Positions 57,750 through 64,000 of a stretch of 64,000 bases of DNA are shown piece by piece. The notes beneath the pieces are model-generated. The model worked only from the letters and a program-made list of their open reading frames with translations, did no database searches and had not been told where the DNA came from. Source of the DNA: Burkholderia latens (GTDB lineage Bacteria; Pseudomonadota; Gammaproteobacteria; Burkholderiales; Burkholderiaceae). The stretch covers positions 48,249 through 112,248 of the forward strand of contig NZ_CABVPL010000018.1 in NCBI RefSeq assembly GCF_902499045.1, written 5' to 3'. A program made the translations under genes and the position numbers. Position 1 is the first letter of the stretch. Every line of letters starts with the position of its first letter.

Positions 57750-59667
57750 TCGCCTCCTTGAGTGGATGCACCAGACTGCTGAACTGGCGGCGCAAGCTGT
57801 ACAATCTTCGCGATGCACCATAGCACACACTCGCGCACGGATTCATTGTTGTATGACATCTGATGGTCGAAACCCGACATCCGGAACGTGATGGGCTTAG
57901 AGTCGCCTTTTGCGATCATATTACCCGAGTCAAAGGGAACGGTCCCATCACCGGAAAATTCCACGTCACCCGTTTGTCCATCCTTAGGGGGGTGTGGAGC
58001 ATTCTCCAGTTTGAATACGGATTTTTGATGGCCAAATCTCAAAACTGATTGTCCAAATAAATCGAAATCATTTGTTTTTATCGTAGGAAGTTGCCATTCA
58101 AATTCTGCTCCAATGTCATCTCTCGTGGACCATGTGATGCGACCAAATGCCACCTGATTCTTATCGGCGCCGTAATATGCATATGTGGTAGGGTGGCAGT
58201 ATAGTTGCAAGTTGTCGTGAAATTTTTCTGCTCGACCGATGGCTAGTTTGTAGAATTGAATGTCATCTGATATTTTGTCCTTATCGAGGCCGGCCGGATT
58301 TATGAGGTCAGCATTCACCATTCCCCACCATACGTCTTTTACTGTTTTTGAGTATATTTCGCTGTAAGGATCGGACAGGGGGAGCGATGGCATCGCATCA
58401 GCTTTCTTTTCATTTACGTGGCGCGTGAATTTAAGCCAGCCTGCAGGGAAATTCTTCGTTGGTAATAGTTCCAGAGGGCCGGATGAGTTTCCCATCACGC
58501 ATACAATATCGGCCGCACTCCACCCCATGATCTCCGCGACCAATGCACCTTCGATGTTGAATTTCCCATTGACTTCTGTGCCGGCGCGAAACCGTCGATA
58601 CACGACAGGTGCGCCGCCTACTGGTTGCACTCCATGCACGATGCCTAGAATTGTTGTTGGGCCGGCGTTGCCTGTGGCAGGGGCTACATCGTCGGAAGCT
58701 TGTTGTTCGCCAGGGGTGCGGTACGAGACGTCAGCCTGTTCGGGTGCTTCACTGCTTGAAGCGTCGTCGTTGTCTGAGGAGGCGTTGTCGGACGTGCCCG
58801 CAAGTTTCTGTGCCGCGCGGCGTGCAACGAGTCCGCCCATAGAATGGGTAACGACGATGACTTTGCCGGTGGAAATCCAATAAGAGCCCTTTTTGTAGTA
58901 TTCGACGGCTTCGTTGATGCGTTTAATAAGTTGATCCGCAGACGCCTCATTCGAGGCAAGCAGTTGTAACCGCACACCCACACCGGATAGTAGTACTGCG
59001 ACACGCGCGAGAATTCATCGGCTGCAATCGGATCGATTGTCACGCCTTGCGGGCCCCACTCGGGACGAACGTCGATCTTTCGATCCTTTACGATTCGTTG
59101 GAGTGTCTGTGCTACTTGCCACACCTCCTTTGGCTTTTGCGCGTCCGAAGGTAGCTCGGGTTCAATGAACGGTTCGTTCAGCGCGTATTCAAGTGCTGCA
59201 AGGATTCCGCCATAGCTGTCAAAATGAATTTCTCCCCACCCTCTACGTTTCGCCTCGTCATTCGTCAACGAGAATAAATAGCGCGGTATGCTGACTTTTC
59301 CCCGGTTGTCGACTTTCACGCGATCCGGGCCGATTTGCATCTGTCTCGCTGCGGCGCTTTGACGTAGTCGTCGGAACCACTCCCCGAGGCCAGCCATCTT
59401 GCCATTCGGCGGGCTCCATGCAGGCTCGCCCGGCTTGGTCGCTTTGTCGTTTCCACAGAGATTCGTTCCCATGATGCCAGGCACGAAAATCACCGGAATG
59501 ACGTGTCGCGGCGGCAGTTTGCCGAGCGCGCACACTTTGAACGATTCCGGACTCGTAACGCTGTCAAAGTACGGGTTGCCGTTCACGTCGAACCGAAGTG
59601 CGACGCGACGATACGCTTGTTTCACTCCGCACTCGGAATTATCGTTTGCAGTTCCAACGGTAGCCAT
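57746..59667 (-). pseudogene. Tle4-like T6SS lipase effector, frameshifted
   Basis: Two adjacent frames together form one alpha/beta-hydrolase effector of about 640 residues. The upstream frame (from ATG 59667) has IFVPGIMGTN at ~60-69 and ends its homology at YYPVWVCGYN. The downstream frame resumes with LASNEASADQL and carries the nucleophile motif THSMGGLV (Ser codon 58841-58843), GDGTVP and GFDHQMSYNN (probable Asp and His). One base is missing at about 58961, where TGGCTT is expected and TGCTT is read. Unless this is a sequencing error the effector is dead. A protein from GTG 58981 would contain the Ser motif but not the N-terminal fold. Confidence 0.8.
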
Positions 59668-59689
59668 TTCTATTGATCGTATCTTGTGT

Positions 59690-62350
59690 TCAGTCAACCG
59701 GCACGAATTTAATCGGACGAATCTCGCTATCGTCCGCAATTAGCGCGTGCGTGCCATCGGCCGCCAGCTTTCCTTGATCACGTACGCCACCGACATCGTC
59801 TATGACCTTGTGCGCGAGCCCGACATGCGGCTTTCCGTCTGGCCCGACCACCTTAAACCGTTCATCTGTCTTCATGGATGACGTTGGCATGTTCGGTAGG
59901 TCGGCCGTGCCGCCACCGCCCGTGACAGCCTGAAAGCCGCTCGATTCAATTCGATGCTCGCCTGTTGACGACTGGACGATTTTCCCATTCGCAATTTTTA
60001 TCACCGCGCCGTTGGTTCGCAGTTCCAGTTCCGGTGCTTCCAGAACCAGTTTTTCTAGCGAGTAAATATGCAAGCGCTCGGACGTGCCGATTTCGCCCTT
60101 GCCTTGATGCGCTTGAATGGTCAGGTCACCCGATCCCACCATGAGCTTCATTCCGGCTTTGGCGAATGCGGATAACCCCTGCGCAGCGCGCATCAGAATG
60201 CGACGGCCGGCGCTGATATTCGCGTCCTGTGCGGCCACTGATTCAACATGCCCGCCTGCGACGGTCAGAACGTTTGCCGGACTGGACATCGCGATACCAT
60301 CCGGCGCAGTAACCCCGATCGCCGCCACTCCGCCGTCGTCTGCCCATTCTCGAATGCCGTTCGTCAACTTTTCTTGCGGTCCGGTATCGGTCTCGTAAGC
60401 ATCATGCGTCGATGACAGTTCACTCAGCCTTTTCGCGATAGATAGCGCCAGTTCCAACTGACCGGTCAATTCCGCTCGATCCAGCACGCGCCCGCTTGCA
60501 TTGTTGCGAGCGTCCGCGGAAAGCAGCATCCCTCGCGCGGCTCGAATCGCTCCGGATAGATCGGTGCGAAGTTCAAAGCCTTCGCCGCGCTTTTCCGATG
60601 CACCCTTGTCGCGAGGATGGCCGATCCAGCCCTGATTGAGCTGAGTTTTGCCGTGTTCGGACGATAGCTTGGTCTTTGTCTGTGCAGTCGTATCATCAAA
60701 TTGCAGTTCGCCATACCCGGAACCGCCGATTTCCTTTGACCGGATGCCGTACAGCGGCGCGTTGTCCGGCAGATTTCCCGCGCTGGCGAACTGCACCGGC
60801 GCATGTCGTGCGTCGAACATGTTTGCGACGACGATCGGCTTATCCGGATCGTTCTGCATGAATAGAACGAGAACCTCGGAACCGACACGCGGCCAGAACG
60901 CCGTTCCGGATTGTGCATCCGCCCATGGTTGCGCGACGCGTACACGTGCGGAATCGCGTGGTGTGCCGCTTGCGCCGCTATCGCGATGATCGTCTCGTCG
61001 AGCAAACAGGAATTGAACACATATGCGTCCTTGTTCGTCGACATCGACTTCGCCGTTTCCGACCACGCGCGCACTGATGGGGCCGACAGATGGTACGCAG
61101 GACGCGTCCCACATCGGGACGATATGCGTCGATGCACGAACACACTCGAAGCGATTGACGATCGGGCTATCTTCCTCGATTTCGAACTTCCCTTTCCCAG
61201 GAGAGTTCGGAAGAAGGCTGTTCCGCACGCGTGTTTCCACGTGCGTCAACACGAATCGACGCTCTTCGGCTGAATGCCTGTCGATTTCCGGATGGCCGAC
61301 CATCGAAAAGACCGTGCCTGCGCCACCCACGAACGCACGGACGACACTTTGGCCGGCAAAATGCTTCGCCCCTTGGGAAACTGCAAGTTGGCGACGCTGC
61401 ATAACCTGTTCGTAGTGGTCTGCATTTTCCGCGATGTGCGGCGAGTCGTACCAATATTGGGTCAGCGTTGCGGCTAGGGCTTTGCCATGTTCGCCTTGGT
61501 CCTGTGATGGCGTGGCGTCGAGTTGTTTGACACCGGCGGTTTGATAATCATGGGATGCGGCGTATATAGTACCGGGGGCAAGTTCTCTATATGCTTCCCA
61601 CGCAAAAATCGTGTCGTTCGGCTCCGTTGCATCAGCTCGATTGAAGCGTACAAGTCCGGCCGGGTTTGCCTTCCACGCGTCGTTTTTATCAACAAGGTGC
61701 AACGTGTGAATAGGGGCGCCGTATTCGATCTCATGTGTGAAGTACCAACTAATGCCTTCGCGACGCCATAAGCGAGTCAGAAATGCGAGATCGCTTTCCT
61801 TCGCCTGCATCGTGAATCCCCGATTTGGGTAGGTGCCAAGCGCGCTCGTATCGAGTCGAAACGCTGCACCGATGATCTGATTGCCGGTCGTGTGCTCTTG
61901 AATGATCGTGTGTGAAATATCGACGACGGATGCATCGCGAAATACACGCCACGTCACGCGTCGATCCAGCAACGAAAGCGCATCGGCGCACACGAATTCG
62001 TAAAGGACAAAGCCACCATCGGCAGCGAGTTGGCGTGTTTCACAAACGATTGCGCAAATAGTGCGTTCAGTGCCTGCGATGTCGCCTACCTAGAACGCCA
62101 CCGGCGCGCCAATGAATGTCTTCAGTGGCATCGAGATATCGCTAGACAGCGCTTGCAGGGTCACCTTGAGCGGTTGACAAATACCTTCGCTTGCAGTGAG
62201 TTGATGTGGCAAGACGGAATCACCTGGCAGACCCATTGATGACGCAAACTGCACTCGCAGTAACCGACGGGATTGCGTAAAGCCGGACAGTAGTCTTTCA
62301 AAATTCTGAAACTGCGCCGCTACTACGCGGACAAGTTCTGTTGGATTCAT
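59690..62350 (-). pseudogene. vgrG: VgrG of island 2 with in-frame amber codon
   Basis: An 886-position VgrG frame: spike region (FLTRLWRREGISWYFTHE, DEQGRICVQFLFARRDD, WPRVGSEVLVLF), DUF2345-like region (HVESVAAQDANISAGRRI) and a short transthyretin-like end (HVGLAHKVIDD). The N-terminal 86 residues, from MNPTELVRVVAAQ to IGAPVAF, are followed by TAG at 62090-62092. The same frame then continues with VGDIAGTERTICAIV and typical VgrG sequence to 59690. A single base change (e.g. from CAG) explains it. Translation could restart at ATG 61993 but would lack the N-terminal domain. Confidence 0.85.
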
Positions 62351-62736
62351 TGTTATTTATGCTCTCAGGTCTCGACGGTCGCCCACGCCTTGCAACTTAC
62401 CCCGCTTGCCGACCGCTGGTTCAATCTTACGGTGATGCAGTCATGTATCTGGAAGATTGCAAAGCCAGTCGTCACACTGCCGAAAGTTCGACATTACGAA
62501 CTACGTTGGCAACTGTCAATCGAGCTATTCGTAATCCTGTCAGCTTTGACAGATGTGCCGCGACTGAAATCAAACTTGTCCTATTAATGCGCTTGGAAAT
62601 TAGATTGTGAAATGTTGTCAAGCGCCGCCACGCGATGTGATCTGTTGGAAGGTCCGCGATTTCCAACGGCCCGTCATCCAATCAGCGGCTGACAGGCGCT
62701 TTAGCCCATGGATTTCCCGCGCGGTTTCGCACCATG
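62351..62736. other. Region upstream of vgrG 2, no gene recognised
   Basis: About 390 bases, less GC-rich than the flanks. It contains short frames on the plus strand (62341-62610, 62390-62587) with no recognisable protein. It should hold the promoter of the island's minus-strand unit. Confidence 0.35.
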
Positions 62737-62780
62737 AAAAACACCCCAAGGATTGGACTAGATAATCCAATTTTGGGGTG
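62737..62780 (-). terminator. Rho-independent terminator of the alanine-rich gene
   Basis: A 14-16-bp stem (62742-62757 / 62766-62780, one bulge, one G-T pair) with an 8-base loop. Read on the minus strand it is followed by TTTTT (62741-62737). It lies 60 bases downstream of the stop at 62842. Confidence 0.75.
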
Positions 62781-62787
62781 CGTTCGG

Positions 62788-62812
62788 TCGGTGCGAGCCG
62801 GTCGGGCCGTTT
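62788..62812. repeat. Imperfect copy of the hpnB terminator arm; right boundary of island 2
   Basis: Matches 55926-55950 at 22 of 25 positions, same orientation. The pair brackets the whole VgrG island. Confidence 0.6.
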
Positions 62813-62841
62813 ACGGTTTACATGGCGGAGGGGCCGCGCGC

Positions 62842-64000
62842 TTACCGCTGCGTCAGCATCATGTACATCTGGATCACGACGTCCGGCGAGAACGTGAACG
62901 GCACCCAGCCGTAGCCGGTGTGGCGCGCGACCAGCAGGCGATCGCCGTTCGACTGTTTCTGCACGGCCATCATCGGGTTCTTCGTCGTCACGAAGCGCCA
63001 GCCGGCCGGAATGCCCGGCGGCGGTTCCGGCTGCATCGACGCGCGCGCATGCGCGAGTTCTTCGATCAGCTGGCCCAGTTGTTCAGGATGCAGCGTGATC
63101 GATTGTCCGTTGATGCTCAGCGTCAGCTCGTTCTGCGACGGGCGCGCGACGTGCAGCGTCGACTTTTCGGCCGGCGCGTTCGCTGCTTCGGCGGCCGGGG
63201 CGAGTTCGATCGCGGTGTCGATATCGGCGGCGGTCGTCGCGACGACGTCGGTGATCGTGTCGCCCGCCGCTGGCGCGACTTCTTCGGCCGTTGCCGGCTC
63301 GGCGACGGCCGCCGCCGGCTCGGCCGCGTGCTCGGCAGCCGTCGCGGCCACGTCGGTCGCGACGGCCGTCGCGGCGTCCTTCACGACCGCTTCGACCAGC
63401 GCTTCCGCGTCGGCGATCGCCTTCGCGTGGCGCTCGGCCGCCGCTTCGGCCTGCGCGATCGCATCCGCGTGACGCTGCTTGACGGCTTCGGCCTCCGCGG
63501 TCGCGTCCGCGTGGCGTCGCGCGGCGGCTTCGGCTTGCGCGATCGCTTCGGTGTGACGCTGCGTGATCGCTTCGGCTTCGGCGGTCGCTTCGGCGTGGCG
63601 CTTGGCAGCCGCCTCCGCGTCGGCGATCGCCTGCATATGACGCTGCGCGAGCGCTTCGGCTTCGGCGATCGCGGCAGCGTGGCGCTGCGTCGCGGCTTCT
63701 GCTTCGGCAGTCGCTTCCGCGTGGCGCTTCGCGGCGGCCTCCGCCGCAGCCGCCGCTGCCGCATGGCGCTGCGCGGCCGCGTCGGCCTCGACGGCGGCGG
63801 CGTGATGACGTTGCGCGGCGGCCTCGGCTTCCGCGATCGCCGCGGCATGGCGCTGCGACGCGGCTTCGGCATCGGCGTGACGCTGCGCGAGCGCTTCGGT
63901 CAGCGCGGTCGCTTCGGCGTGCCGCTGGACCGCGGCCTCGGCTTGCGCGGCGGCTTCGTTGTGGCGTTGGGCGGCGGCTTCGGCCGCGGCGGTGGCATCC
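62842..64000 (-). CDS. Alanine-rich coiled-coil protein with 14-residue repeats (5' end outside window)
   Basis: The frame is open from the window edge to the stop at 62842 (386 codons seen). About 15 consecutive repeats of a 14-residue unit, HAEATAEAEAATQR type, fill 64000 to ~63410; one unit (near 63865-63895) is shortened to 10 residues. Ala, Glu and Arg/His spacing predicts a long helical rod or coiled coil. An Ala/Val/Pro-rich linker follows, then a compact C-terminal domain (LTLSINGQSITLHPEQLGQLIEEL in part, GIPAGWRFVTTKNPMMAVQ, YGWVPFTFSPDVV). I do not recognise a named family. An apparent ATG at 63636 lies inside a repeat and is not the start. Confidence 0.75.
   Translation of the reverse strand, partial: DATAAAEAAAQRHNEAAAQAEAAVQRHAEATALTEALAQRHADAEAASQRHAAAIAEAEAAAQRHHAAAVEADAAAQRHAAAAAAAEAAAKRHAEATAEAEAATQRHAAAIAEAEALAQRHMQAIADAEAAAKRHAEATAEAEAITQRHTEAIAQAEAAARRHADATAEAEAVKQRHADAIAQAEAAAERHAKAIADAEALVEAVVKDAATAVATDVAATAAEHAAEPAAAVAEPATAEEVAPAAGDTITDVVATTAADIDTAIELAPAAEAANAPAEKSTLHVARPSQNELTLSINGQSITLHPEQLGQLIEELAHARASMQPEPPPGIPAGWRFVTTKNPMMAVQKQSNGDRLLVARHTGYGWVPFTFSPDVVIQMYMMLTQR

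Noticed and set aside
62341-62610. Plus-strand 89-codon frame upstream of vgrG 2
   Set aside because: No ribosome site, no recognisable protein features, and it overlaps the vgrG start on the other strand.
62842-64000. 42-bp periodic repeats considered as CRISPR or satellite
   Set aside because: The repeats are adjacent without unique spacers, keep one open frame and encode a regular 14-residue helix unit, so they are protein repeats.

Overview
The window is GC-rich DNA with the gene content and codon use of a Burkholderia, most likely the Burkholderia cepacia complex. Pointers are the OmpC-type porin, the hopanoid genes hpnB/hpnH beside ispH, CstA with its small partner, the VgrG/PAAR type VI secretion (T6SS) islands and the many catabolic operons. 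The dominance of catabolic and accessory genes would fit a secondary chromosome, but that is inference.

Layout. 1-8233: an L-arabinose operon, consisting of an MFS carrier, a DapA-type dehydratase, a Gfo/Idh/MocA sugar dehydrogenase, the AraFGH ABC importer and an SMP-30 lactonase. Together they import L-arabinose and oxidise it through a Weimberg-type route. 8234-15269: T6SS island 1 on the minus strand, with PAAR, a VgrG carrying a C-terminal HEARH (putative zinc metallopeptidase) domain, and an immunity gene. Next to it lies a second immunity gene with a headless toxin fragment and a copy of the 3' end of the lactonase gene. 15500-24942: a MarR-controlled hydroxycinnamate (ferulate/coumarate) pathway with hydratase-lyase, vanillin-type dehydrogenase, feruloyl-CoA synthase, transporter, porin and a lipoprotein feruloyl esterase/tannase. 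Two near-identical palindromes mark its two transcription units.

25174-31240: a DEDDh exonuclease, a class III aminotransferase, a Tat-exported GH28 polygalacturonase, a GNAT acetyltransferase and a glycine-zipper lipoprotein. 31741-42197: a run of small catabolic units (two paralogous cytosine-deaminase-like amidohydrolases with a LysR regulator; an orphan amino-acid-type binding protein with a PhyH dioxygenase and a HutC-type GntR regulator; an XRE-cupin regulator facing a class II aldolase, DapA-like lyase and MOSC protein; an SDR). 42620-48123: YceH, DAHP synthase, a PRC-barrel protein, and CstA with its small partner. 48311-52003: TrhA-like membrane protein and small proteins, several unrecognised. 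52146-55876: ispH-hpnH and the divergent hpnB.

55960-62741: T6SS island 2 (vgrG, Tle4-like lipase, Tli4-like immunity, PAAR; minus strand), inserted between hpnB and an alanine-rich coiled-coil gene that runs off the right edge. Its vgrG carries an in-frame amber codon and its lipase gene a one-base frameshift, while immunity and PAAR are intact. A 25-bp imperfect copy of the hpnB terminator lies at the far side of this island.

The strongest observations are the tandem toxin-immunity cassette that drags along a piece of the neighbouring lactonase gene, the decayed second island that keeps its immunity gene, a sequence module shared by the immunity proteins of both islands, and the paired operators of the hydroxycinnamate regulon.
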